From NCBI RefSeq assembly GCF_004916895.1, contig NZ_SNTZ01000001.1, positions 962,263 through 1,026,262 on the forward strand: 64,000 nucleotides of DNA, given 5' to 3'. Both the position numbers and the translations under genes were made by a program. Origin of the DNA: Flagellimonas alvinocaridis (GTDB lineage Bacteria > Bacteroidota > Bacteroidia > Flavobacteriales > Flavobacteriaceae). The notes below the pieces were generated by a model that was not told the DNA's origin, searched no databases, and was given only the letters and a program-made list of their open reading frames with translations. Shown piece after piece: positions 31,609 through 39,351 of the stretch (its first letter is position 1; every line of letters begins with the position of its first letter).

Positions 31609-34551
31609 TTAAAAATTATAGGTTACACCCAGGCTTACAGTGCTGCCCAGTTTATAGGATCTTACCGTTTCGGTACGGATAATTCTTTGTGGCGCGTTTG
31701 GCCCCAAACGTTCATTTATATCAGATGAAAAATTTCGAATTTCATTTCGGTTGTCCAGAACACCTTGAGTTCTTTTGATTTCTGGATTCAATAGGTTTTG
31801 TCCAGTTAAGGAAAGCTGCCAATGTTTACCAATATCTTTACTTAGTCTACCATTTAAGACTACAAACCCATTTTCAACGATATTGTCATTATAGGAATAA
31901 TCATATATGTTGAATCCTTCGGCACTACCCAAAACAAAGATTTTGTCCGAAGCGTAATTAGCGTTAAGCGATGCACCAAATGGATTTTCACCAGCAGTTT
32001 TAAGGTTCAAGTTTGTGTTGACAATAAAGTCGGATGCTCCTTGCAAACCAGTAGAAGTATTGGTTCCAAATCTGAAGAAGTCTGTAGCGCTGGCCCCATC
32101 CTCTGTAAGAACAAGTTTCAAATCTTGTTCATGGTGCATTAGGGTAGTATTGAACACAAGACTTAAATCAATACCTGAATCAACGTCATTTACTTCATCA
32201 TAGGTGGGCTTGATGAGGTTGATTTTGCTTTCCAACTCAATTCCATAAACCTCAGCTTTTTCTCCTGTATTTTCATAAGTCCAAATACTTTCCCCCCCAC
32301 GCTGTGTGGTTCTGTTGATAGGGTCTGTAATGTCCTTGTAGAAAACCGCTAAGGAAATCAACTGATCGTTGGTAGGAAAAAATTCCCATTTGAGGTCAAA
32401 ATTATTTGTAAAGGACGCAGTAAGGTTATCTGCATTACCGGTGACTTCTTGCCCAGAAGGGGCAACATACCTAAAGGGGGCTATTTCTTTGAATTCGGGA
32501 AGCGTGATGGTTCTACTAGCTGCAAACCTTAACGCATGCTTGTCATTAATGGAGTATTTTAGATTCAAGCTTGGATAAAAGTTGGAATAATCTTGTTGAG
32601 TATCTCCAACAATCCTTGTACCACTACCACCCACATCATAACTGACGAATATTTCATCTTTTTGAAACCTGATACCTGTATTTATTCCAATTTTGTTCAA
32701 CTGGACATTAAAATTGACATAAGCGGCTTTCGAGGTGTATTCCCCGGTATAGATATCTTTTGTTTCACCGTTGGAGTTTGCACTTAACCGAACAACTTGC
32801 AATGAACCGTTGGCAAAATTTTGCGTATTTAGGATTCCGTTTAAATTGTCCAGGCTATTCGTTCTTGTGCTAAACCTATCAACACTGTTGGATTCTGTAA
32901 CCCCAACAAACTCAGAGCTGAAATCACGCTCTTTGTTTCGATAGAAAACGCCTAGTTCAGCATCAAACTTTTTGTTGGATTCGCCTTCTTCACCCTCTTC
33001 ATTAATAATATTGATTACATCATTTATGTAACCGTTGTATTCAATATCTTCAATCAATTGAGCGGCTTTTCTTTGATTAAAACCACCTTGTGAGTTTAGT
33101 GCCACGGAAGTTTCTGGGGCAGCATCAAAGAATACTTGGTTTCTGATTCGGTTAGGTTCATCGGCATTAAGCAAATTATAACCACCTGCCCAAGTCAATT
33201 GATTGTTCTCGAAAAGCTTATGCTCACCTAAAAGCTGTGTGACCAACAATCTGGTTTGTTTGGTGTTTTGATCTCTTACAAATTCCAAGGGAATCCCAAA
33301 ACTTCCAAAAGCTCCTGTATCATCACTAACCTGTGCCTCGCCGTTTCTACCAAATTCTACAACTTCATCTTTTAATGTGTTGAGAAAAGTGGTGGTGGAT
33401 TTTATCTTGTTCTTGTCGTTTATATAATAGGTTAAATCCAGTAACCCCGTATTGGTGATTTCTGACTCATATGTTGTATAGTCAGATGCGCCTACTTGAA
33501 CAAAACCATACTCCAAGATTTGATAGACACCTTCATTATGTCTGAAGCTTTCATTATGCGAACCTGTTAGAATGAAAGAAAGCTTATTGTCAAAAAGTTT
33601 TTTACCAAAGGTTAGGTTTAACCCATAATTCAATGGGTTTTCTTTGGTAGCCGGATCCCAAGATTGCTCAGTCAATTGTTGAACAAGCGTTCTATTTGAA
33701 TCATAAAAGCCAAATGTGGTTTCGTCATCCAAATTTGGGGAAACTAAAAAGTTGTCATTGACCCCGTCTTGATAAACGGAAGTGTTTAAACCACCAGAAA
33801 CACCTATGCTCAACTCTGAAGTTCCAGCAAGTTCTCTGGAGGCAATATCGATATTACCAGAAGCTTGATCTGCTGAGGTTCTGGCTGAATAGGTTTTACT
33901 AATACTAATGTTTTGGATAACCCTTGTAGGGAACAAACCTAAGTTTATGTTTTTCCTATCCACATTATCCGATGGTATGGGTAGGCCATTCAATGTTGTT
34001 GATAGGTATCTGTCACCTAGGCCTCTAACAAAAATGTCACCTGAAGCTTCGCTTTCTGTTACTCCGGAAATTTTGGTTGTTGCGGTTTTGGCATCGGAGA
34101 TACCCAAATCGCCGAGCTCTTGCGCACCAATGCTTTCGACTACCGTAACTGCTCTTTTTTGGTCTAATAATAGTGCCGTTTGAGAGTCTTTTCGAGCAAC
34201 AGTTGTGATTACCACTTCATCCAAGGCCAACCCGGAAGATGCGCTCATGGGAACGTTTACACTGGTTACTTTACCGGCAATTACTTCCACATTTGGAATT
34301 TCAACGGTTTCGTAGCCCAAATAGCTATAGGTCAACGTGTAGATTCCAGGCTCAACACTTGAAATCTCATAGAGACCATCAAAATCTGAAGTGGTACCCA
34401 TTGTGGTACCTTTAATAAGTACATTTGCAAAGGCCAAAGGATCATCATTAAGCTCTTTGTCAGTCAGCTTACCCACGATACTTCCAGTGGTTTGCTGTGC
34501 TACCGCCTGCATGGAAACGGCAAGCGTTAAAATCAGTAAAAAATATTTCAT
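31609..34551 (-). CDS. TonB-dependent receptor (SusC/CarboxypepD-type)
   Basis: A 980-residue outer-membrane receptor. Signal peptide at 1-18 (cut after AVAQ), then a carboxypeptidase-D-like regulatory domain at about 22-105 (GSIVGKLTDKELNDDPLAFANVLIKG ... YSYLGYETVEI in separate strands), a plug domain at about 125-240 containing IFVRGLGDRYLSTTLNGLPI, and a 22-strand barrel ending in the aromatic-terminal strand VSLGVTYNF. Such receptors import bulky or scarce ligands using TonB energy. The plug motif with RGLGDRY is found in a subgroup that pairs with non-SusD lipoproteins. The downstream lipoprotein gene is 50 bases away. A Pho-box-like array lies 48 bases upstream of the start codon, and the PhoB/PhoR pair is divergent from it. 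Confidence 0.93.
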   Translation of the reverse strand: MKYFLLILTLAVSMQAVAQQTTGSIVGKLTDKELNDDPLAFANVLIKGTTMGTTSDFDGLYEISSVEPGIYTLTYSYLGYETVEIPNVEVIAGKVTSVNVPMSASSGLALDEVVITTVARKDSQTALLLDQKRAVTVVESIGAQELGDLGISDAKTATTKISGVTESEASGDIFVRGLGDRYLSTTLNGLPIPSDNVDRKNINLGLFPTRVIQNISISKTYSARTSADQASGNIDIASRELAGTSELSIGVSGGLNTSVYQDGVNDNFLVSPNLDDETTFGFYDSNRTLVQQLTEQSWDPATKENPLNYGLNLTFGKKLFDNKLSFILTGSHNESFRHNEGVYQILEYGFVQVGASDYTTYESEITNTGLLDLTYYINDKNKIKSTTTFLNTLKDEVVEFGRNGEAQVSDDTGAFGSFGIPLEFVRDQNTKQTRLLVTQLLGEHKLFENNQLTWAGGYNLLNADEPNRIRNQVFFDAAPETSVALNSQGGFNQRKAAQLIEDIEYNGYINDVINIINEEGEEGESNKKFDAELGVFYRNKERDFSSEFVGVTESNSVDRFSTRTNSLDNLNGILNTQNFANGSLQVVRLSANSNGETKDIYTGEYTSKAAYVNFNVQLNKIGINTGIRFQKDEIFVSYDVGGSGTRIVGDTQQDYSNFYPSLNLKYSINDKHALRFAASRTITLPEFKEIAPFRYVAPSGQEVTGNADNLTASFTNNFDLKWEFFPTNDQLISLAVFYKDITDPINRTTQRGGESIWTYENTGEKAEVYGIELESKINLIKPTYDEVNDVDSGIDLSLVFNTTLMHHEQDLKLVLTEDGASATDFFRFGTNTSTGLQGASDFIVNTNLNLKTAGENPFGASLNANYASDKIFVLGSAEGFNIYDYSYNDNIVENGFVVLNGRLSKDIGKHWQLSLTGQNLLNPEIKRTQGVLDNRNEIRNFSSDINERLGPNAPQRIIRTETVRSYKLGSTVSLGVTYNF

Positions 34552-34598
34552 TATCAGCTAAGTATTTGGCGCAAAGAACGCCACAGGCTGTAAAAGCG

Positions 34599-34649
34599 AT
34601 GTTAGCTGTGTGTTAAGTGTTTATTCGAAAACTGTTACAATAATGTTAG
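34599..34649. promoter_or_regulatory. Pho-box-like array of 11-bp-phased direct repeats
   Basis: Reading the plus strand, heptamers ATGTTAG (34599), GTGTTAA (34610), TTATTCG (34621, degenerate), CTGTTAC (34632) and ATGTTAG (34643) lie exactly 11 bases apart, each separated by 4 bases. This is the layout of the PhoB box in Proteobacteria (7-base direct repeats, CTGTCAT-like, 4-base spacers). Four of five units share TGTTA. The array sits between the receptor operon and the phoB-like gene, so it could serve either or both; its orientation points toward phoB. The nearest poor -7-like TTTG on the receptor side is 19 bases from the array. Confidence 0.7.
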
Positions 34650-34695
34650 GAGATTAAATCAACGTTAAGCATTTATGGCATTATAGTATTATCTT

Positions 34696-34703
34696 TACAT
34701 TTG
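34696..34703 (+). promoter_or_regulatory. candidate -7 box of the phoB-like gene
   Basis: TACATTTG matches TAnnTTTG exactly and ends 26 bases before the ATG at 34730. There is no -33 TTTG at the usual spacing, as expected for an activator-dependent promoter; the Pho-like array ends 46 bases upstream. Confidence 0.55.
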
Positions 34704-34729
34704 GGCGATTAACCTTGAAATACCATCCC

Positions 34730-35416
34730 ATGAAAACGAAGGATATTAAGATTTTACTTGTTGATGATGAGCCTGATATTCTGGAAATTGTAAGCTACAA
34801 CCTTTCTTCTGAGGGCTATGAAGTCTTTACCGCAAAAAATGGCGTAGAGGCTGTGGCAAAAGCCAAAAAGAAAAACCCGCATTTGATCATCATGGACGTT
34901 ATGATGCCCGAAATGGACGGTATTGAAGCCTGCGAGGTAATTCGCAACACCCCAGGACTGGAGGATACCATCATCACTTTCCTTACGGCTCGTGGTGAAG
35001 ACTATTCCCAGGTGGCCGGTTTTGATGCAGGAGCAGATGATTACATTACCAAACCCATAAAACCAAAGGTTTTGGTAAGCAAGGTCAAGGCGCTCCTAAG
35101 AAGACTTAAAGAAGAAAAGAAAGAAGTTGAGGAGATTGTTAAGGTGGGCAACATCGTCATCAACCGGGAAGAGTATAAGATCATCAATGATGGGGAAGAA
35201 ATTGTACTGCCTAGAAAAGAGTTTGAACTCTTATCACTTTTGACCTCCAAACCTAGCAAGGTTTTTAAGAGAGAGGTCATTTTGGATAAGGTCTGGGGCA
35301 ACGAGGTGGTTGTTGGTGGCCGTACCATAGATGTGCACATCAGAAAGCTACGTGAAAAAATAGGCGATCATCACTTTAAAACCGTAAAGGGAGTAGGGTA
35401 TAAGTTTGTTCTATAA
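34730..35416 (+). CDS. phoB: PhoB-like response regulator
   Basis: A 228-residue OmpR/PhoB-family transcription factor. Receiver domain 1-120: acidic pocket LLVDDEPD, phospho-acceptor Asp56 in IIMDVMMPEMDG, and the switch Lys in YITKPIKPKVL. C-terminal winged-helix domain from about 130 to 228, with LPRKEFELLSLL, GNEVVVGGRTIDVHIRKLREKIG and KTVKGVGYKF. I start at the ATG at 34730 rather than an upstream TTG. It overlaps the kinase gene by one base (TAATG), so the two are cotranslated. The PhoB name rests on this architecture, the PhoR-like partner and the Pho-box-like array; other OmpR-type regulators share the fold. Confidence 0.88.
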   Translation: MKTKDIKILLVDDEPDILEIVSYNLSSEGYEVFTAKNGVEAVAKAKKKNPHLIIMDVMMPEMDGIEACEVIRNTPGLEDTIITFLTARGEDYSQVAGFDAGADDYITKPIKPKVLVSKVKALLRRLKEEKKEVEEIVKVGNIVINREEYKIINDGEEIVLPRKEFELLSLLTSKPSKVFKREVILDKVWGNEVVVGGRTIDVHIRKLREKIGDHHFKTVKGVGYKFVL

Positions 35417-36474
35417 TGGCCATACAATTAAGGAAATCCTATAAGTTTGCCTTACGGTCATCCCTGCTTATCACCATATTTACCACCATATCAATTATTG
35501 CCTTCCAGATTCTTAATGGGCAAATGTTGTGGTTGCACACCCTGGCTTTTGCATTGGTTTGTTTTGTTATCTGTTTTGCTGTGCTCCAGATTAGGGTGGA
35601 ACGGTTCATATACAGACGTATCAAAAAAATCTATGATGATGTTTCCTTGCTGGAGTCATCAAGTTTTTCTTCCAAACCGGTCACTACGGACATGAAAACC
35701 CTCACCGAAGAGATAGAAAAATTTGCAGAAGGGAAAAAAATTGAGATTGACACCCTTAAAATAAGGGAAGAATATCGGAGGGATTTTTTGGGTAATGTAT
35801 CACACGAGCTTAAAACACCCCTCTTTACCGTGCAAGGTTACATCCTTACCCTGCTGGATGGAGCGATGAAGGACAAGAAGATCAGGGAAAAATACCTTCA
35901 AAGGGCCAACAAGGGGGTGGAGCGCTTGATCTACATCGTAAAAGATTTGGATTTGATCACGAAGTTGGAAGTGGGCGAACTCAAATTGGATCGTGAAAAC
36001 TTTGACGTGATCGAGCTTATCCAAAATGTGTTTGACCTTCTGGAAATGAAAGCGGCCCAAAAGGAAATTACACTAACCTTTGATATGGAGTATCCCAACT
36101 CTATTTATGTAAATGCCGATAGGGAGAAAATGCAGCAAGTCATCAGCAACTTACTGGTCAACTCCATTAAGTACGGCTCTCCCAAAGGTACAACTGAGGT
36201 TAGTGTGGAAAACCTTATTAAGAACAAAGTTATTATCAGGGTCACCGATAATGGCGAAGGAATACCAAGACAGCACATTCCTAGACTTTTTGAACGGTTT
36301 TACCGAGTAGACCAGAGCGGTAGCCGCAGTGAAGGCGGTTCAGGACTGGGACTTTCCATTGTAAAACACATTATTGAAGCCCACGGTGAAAAAATCTATG
36401 TGGAGAGCGAAGAAGGGATCGGGTCGGAATTTTCGTTTACGATGGAGAAAAAGACCGAAAACAAATCTTCATAG
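35416..36474 (+). CDS. phoR: PhoR-like sensor histidine kinase
   Basis: A 352-residue kinase. Two membrane helices (about 15-33 and 38-58) leave hardly any periplasmic region, as in PhoR, which senses phosphate through the Pst transporter and PhoU rather than directly. The H-box is FLGNVSHELKTPLFTVQGY (His130), followed by the N-box VISNLLVNSIKYGSP, and the G boxes VTDNGEGIPRQHIPRLFERFYRVD and GGSGLGLSIVKHIIEAHG. No PAS domain is apparent between helix 2 and the H-box. No pst or phoU gene is nearby. The last 79 bases overlap the end of the convergent glycosyltransferase gene. Confidence 0.88.
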   Translation: MAIQLRKSYKFALRSSLLITIFTTISIIAFQILNGQMLWLHTLAFALVCFVICFAVLQIRVERFIYRRIKKIYDDVSLLESSSFSSKPVTTDMKTLTEEIEKFAEGKKIEIDTLKIREEYRRDFLGNVSHELKTPLFTVQGYILTLLDGAMKDKKIREKYLQRANKGVERLIYIVKDLDLITKLEVGELKLDRENFDVIELIQNVFDLLEMKAAQKEITLTFDMEYPNSIYVNADREKMQQVISNLLVNSIKYGSPKGTTEVSVENLIKNKVIIRVTDNGEGIPRQHIPRLFERFYRVDQSGSRSEGGSGLGLSIVKHIIEAHGEKIYVESEEGIGSEFSFTMEKKTENKSS

Positions 36475-37511
36475 TCAACTTCGGATTCAAACTGGGTCAA
36501 TCCTTCAAATTCATCCATTCGGTTTAAGTCCTCCAAAACAAAATTCTCCTGGATGTTGTATGGGACCAATCCGTGTTTTTCCAATCGTTTAGCCAGATAT
36601 TCTTGTTCATATTGACCTGGGGTTGGAATAAAAAAGGCCTTTTTTTCCAGTTTGGCCAAATCCATGACAGTGGTATACCCCGATCTACATAAGACTTTGG
36701 CACTTTGGTTCAAGGCAGTTTGAAGCTCTCGGGATTGCATAAAATTATACAACAGGATCGAACCATTGGATGTATGCAGCTCTTCTTTGGTCTGGGATTC
36801 CTCAATCTTTCCCTTTACAAAAAGTATATTTCCCTCAAAACCTAGAAGTTCGGACAACAGTTTTTCTTCTAAAAAAGTTCTTTGAGGCTCTGGACCGGAC
36901 AATAGCACCATAAGGTCGTATAAGATTGAATCGTTTGTTTTTTCAAAACGGCTCAACGGACCCAAATACTTGATGTTCAACTTGGATTTTTTTAAATGAC
37001 CCAGTTTCCCGGTTAGGTTGGGCTTATCCTTCACATCGGGCACCCAACAGGCATTGAATTTCTTTATGATCTTTTGATGGGCCTTGGAACTCATCCACGT
37101 GGTGTTTCCAGAAAGCACATTAAGTTGGTGGGTGATAAAAACACAGGGCACCTTTTTGTAAAATGCCCCCAAGCGGTTGTCAGAAATAATACCGTCCAGC
37201 CCATGCTCCTTGACCAATTGTTTTACGGCCTTCTTTTCCTTGGCCATGGCCTTGAGTACTTTGGGTGAATCCCAGATCATTTTGATCTTAAAATTCTTTC
37301 CTTTTTCAGCATAGGTAATTTTGTAGGAAGGCAATTCAAAAGAAGGCAATCCTGGAAATTCCTTCTGCAAAAGGGAGAGGGCAACCCCATCCGAAGCAAT
37401 AAAAGGCTGATGGCCGTGGTCCAATAAAGCCTGAATAATGGGAATGCAACGTGTGGCATGACCCAATCCCCAATTCAATGGGGCCACTAAGATGCGTTTG
37501 GAACTTTGCAT
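36396..37511 (-). CDS. GT28-like glycosyltransferase (MurG/MGDG-synthase fold)
   Basis: A 371-residue cytoplasmic or membrane-associated glycosyltransferase of GT-B fold. The N-terminal acceptor domain starts ILVAPLNWGLGHATRCIPIIQAL with the glycine-rich loop; the C-terminal donor domain has LCRSGYTTVMDLAKLEKKAFFIPTPGQYEQEYLAKRLEKHG in consecutive segments, typical of GT28 C-domains. Donor and acceptor are not known. The last 26 residues (DYEDLFSVFFSIVNE and on) are read from the strand opposite the conserved end of phoR, so this tail is probably unimportant. Confidence 0.85.
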   Translation of the reverse strand: MQSSKRILVAPLNWGLGHATRCIPIIQALLDHGHQPFIASDGVALSLLQKEFPGLPSFELPSYKITYAEKGKNFKIKMIWDSPKVLKAMAKEKKAVKQLVKEHGLDGIISDNRLGAFYKKVPCVFITHQLNVLSGNTTWMSSKAHQKIIKKFNACWVPDVKDKPNLTGKLGHLKKSKLNIKYLGPLSRFEKTNDSILYDLMVLLSGPEPQRTFLEEKLLSELLGFEGNILFVKGKIEESQTKEELHTSNGSILLYNFMQSRELQTALNQSAKVLCRSGYTTVMDLAKLEKKAFFIPTPGQYEQEYLAKRLEKHGLVPYNIQENFVLEDLNRMDEFEGLTQFESEVDYEDLFSVFFSIVNENSDPIPSSLST

Positions 37512-37552
37512 AAATGCAAAAAAACAAAATCCATATTGCTTGCGGATTTCCT

Positions 37553-37560
37553 TAGTTTTG
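37553..37560 (+). promoter_or_regulatory. candidate -7 box of trmB
   Basis: TAGTTTTG matches TAnnTTTG and ends 34 bases before the GTG start at 37595. Confidence 0.45.
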
Positions 37561-37594
37561 CCAAAACATTAAATTATTGCTCAATCTGTAAGCG

Positions 37595-38263
37595 GTGGGA
37601 AGTAAGAATAAACTAAAACGGTTCAAGGAAAACGAGACTTTTACCAATGTGGTCCAGCCTACACGGGACGAGGTTTTGGAAGGATTTGGTCTGAAAGGTC
37701 AATGGCACACCTTTTTTAAGAACAATAATCCCATTGTATTGGAATTGGGCTGTGGAAAAGGGGAATACGCGGTTGGTTTGGCCCAACGAAGCCCAAATAA
37801 AAATTATATTGGGGTCGATATCAAAGGAGCCCGGTTTTGGCGGGGAGCCAAGTCTGCGCTGGAACAAGAATTGGAGAATGTAGCCTTTCTGCGTACCCAA
37901 ATTGAGTTGGTAGATCAACTTTTTGGGGAAAACGAAGTGGACGAAATCTGGATAACCTTTCCCGACCCCCAAATAAAATACAAACGCACCAAACACCGGC
38001 TTACCAACCCCATGTTTCTCAAGAAATACAAACAGATTCTTAAACCCCAAGGGGTTGTTCACCTGAAGACAGATAGTGAATATATGCATGGCTACACTTT
38101 GGGGCTTTTGCAAGGGATGGGACATGAAATCTGCTATGCCAATCACGATGTGTACCGAAACGAAGGAAGTCCACCAGAAGTTTTGGAAATACAGACATTT
38201 TACGAAAATCAGTATCTTGAAGCAGGAAAACCGATTACCTATATCCAGTTTAGGATCAACTAA
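37595..38263 (+). CDS. trmB: tRNA (guanine-N7)-methyltransferase
   Basis: TrmB methylates G46 of tRNA with S-adenosylmethionine. The 222-residue protein has the SAM-binding motif PIVLELGCGKGEYAVGLA at about residue 46, ITFPDPQIKYKRTKHRLTNP (the DPWPKxRHxKRR-type active-site region in variant form) and HLKTDSEYMH. The start is a GTG; MGSKNKLKRFKENETF is the typical Flavobacteriia N-terminus. It begins a run with a LysE-type exporter and an alkyltransferase-like gene, with gaps of three and one bases. Confidence 0.95.
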   Translation: MGSKNKLKRFKENETFTNVVQPTRDEVLEGFGLKGQWHTFFKNNNPIVLELGCGKGEYAVGLAQRSPNKNYIGVDIKGARFWRGAKSALEQELENVAFLRTQIELVDQLFGENEVDEIWITFPDPQIKYKRTKHRLTNPMFLKKYKQILKPQGVVHLKTDSEYMHGYTLGLLQGMGHEICYANHDVYRNEGSPPEVLEIQTFYENQYLEAGKPITYIQFRIN

Positions 38264-38266
38264 CCA

Positions 38267-38896
38267 ATGACCCATATCATAATCCTCTTTTTTGCCACAT
38301 TTTCGGCAGCCTTCATGGCTACGGTGCCACCGGGTTTGCTCAATATGAATGCTGCAAAAACCAGTGTGGAAAAAGGAAAATTAAATGGCATTGTGTTTAG
38401 TTTGGGCGTTTCCTCAATGATTATGGTACAGGCATATGTTGCCGTGCTCATTTCCAAGTTTTTATATAGAAATCCAGAAGTGATAGATCTTCTGCTGAAA
38501 ATTGCCTTGGTGGTATTTGCCTTTTTTGCCGTCTTCTTTTTTATTACGGCCAAGAGAAAGAAAGCCAAAAAAATGCAAAAGGTAAAAGTCAGTAAAAAGA
38601 ACAGTTTTTACAAAGGTGTGTTGTTGGCTGCATTGAATTTGTTGACCATACCCTACTACAGCGGGCTCAATGCCATGTGGAACGAAGCCGGATGGATAAA
38701 ATTCGAGGCCCAGGACATCACTACATTTGTTGTGGCTGCTGGTGCCGGAACCTTTTCCGTGCTATACCTGTACACCTTCTATTTTGATAAGCTGGAGACC
38801 AAGACCAATCGATTTTCAAAGAATTCGAACTACATTTTGAGTGCACTCATGCTCGTACTATTGGTAATAACCTTGATCCGGATTTTTTATAACTGA
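38267..38896 (+). CDS. LysE/RhtB-family transporter
   Basis: A 209-residue inner-membrane protein with about six hydrophobic segments. The N-terminal FFATFSAAFMATVPPGLLNMNAAKTSVEKG carries the conserved PPG motif of LysE/RhtB exporters, which export amino acids or related metabolites. There is a basic cytoplasmic loop (AKRKKAKKMQKVKVSKK) between helices 3 and 4. Substrate not predictable. It is three bases after trmB. Confidence 0.85.
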   Translation: MTHIIILFFATFSAAFMATVPPGLLNMNAAKTSVEKGKLNGIVFSLGVSSMIMVQAYVAVLISKFLYRNPEVIDLLLKIALVVFAFFAVFFFITAKRKKAKKMQKVKVSKKNSFYKGVLLAALNLLTIPYYSGLNAMWNEAGWIKFEAQDITTFVVAAGAGTFSVLYLYTFYFDKLETKTNRFSKNSNYILSALMLVLLVITLIRIFYN

Positions 38897-38897
38897 T

Positions 38898-39224
38898 ATG
38901 GAAGAGGAGAACTTTTTTGATAAAGTATACGAAGTGGCCCAACAGATTCCATATGGAAGGGTCACCTCCTATGGGGCTATTGCCAAATATTTGGGTGCCA
39001 CCCGAAGTGCCCGAATGGTGGGCTGGGCCATGAACAATTCCGCGGCAAAGGATGTGCCTGCGCACCGAGTGGTAAACCGTGTGGGAGTGCTAACGGGAAA
39101 ACACCATTTTGGTGGGACCAACCTCATGCAACAGCTTTTGGAAAATGAAGGCATCCAGGTCAAGGAAAACCAGATTGTGGATTTTCAAAAATATTTTTGG
39201 GACCCTATCAAGGAATTGGGCTAA
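38898..39224 (+). CDS. alkyltransferase-like protein (MGMT family, no catalytic Cys)
   Basis: A 108-residue protein of the DNA-binding domain of O6-alkylguanine-DNA alkyltransferases: PYGRVTSYGAIAKYLGATRSARMVGWAMNN contains the helix-turn-helix and Arg finger. The active-site motif PCHRV is replaced by PAHRVVNR, with Ala for the acceptor Cys, which marks an alkyltransferase-like (ATL) protein. ATLs bind alkylated guanine without repairing it and hand the lesion to nucleotide excision repair. The replacement is typical of the group and not a defect. One base separates it from the LysE-type gene. Confidence 0.92.
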   Translation: MEEENFFDKVYEVAQQIPYGRVTSYGAIAKYLGATRSARMVGWAMNNSAAKDVPAHRVVNRVGVLTGKHHFGGTNLMQQLLENEGIQVKENQIVDFQKYFWDPIKELG

Positions 39225-39300
39225 AAAAAGGCATAAGTAGAGCCAATCCCACCATCTTCATTTTCAATGGGCAAACTTCCAATAATCCATGCCTAAGGCG

Positions 39301-39308
39301 TATCTTTG
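39301..39308 (+). promoter_or_regulatory. candidate -7 box of the mrp operon
   Basis: TATCTTTG matches TAnnTTTG, ends 43 bases before the ATG at 39352, and lies downstream of an alternative ATG at 39289, which it therefore argues against. Confidence 0.5.
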
Positions 39309-39351
39309 TAATTTAGAATCAATACAAACGACTGCAGAAAAAACAAGATTG

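Noticed and set aside
37613..38275. A 220-codon antisense frame across trmB
   Set aside because: TrmB motifs are intact on the plus strand; the opposite reading is a shadow.
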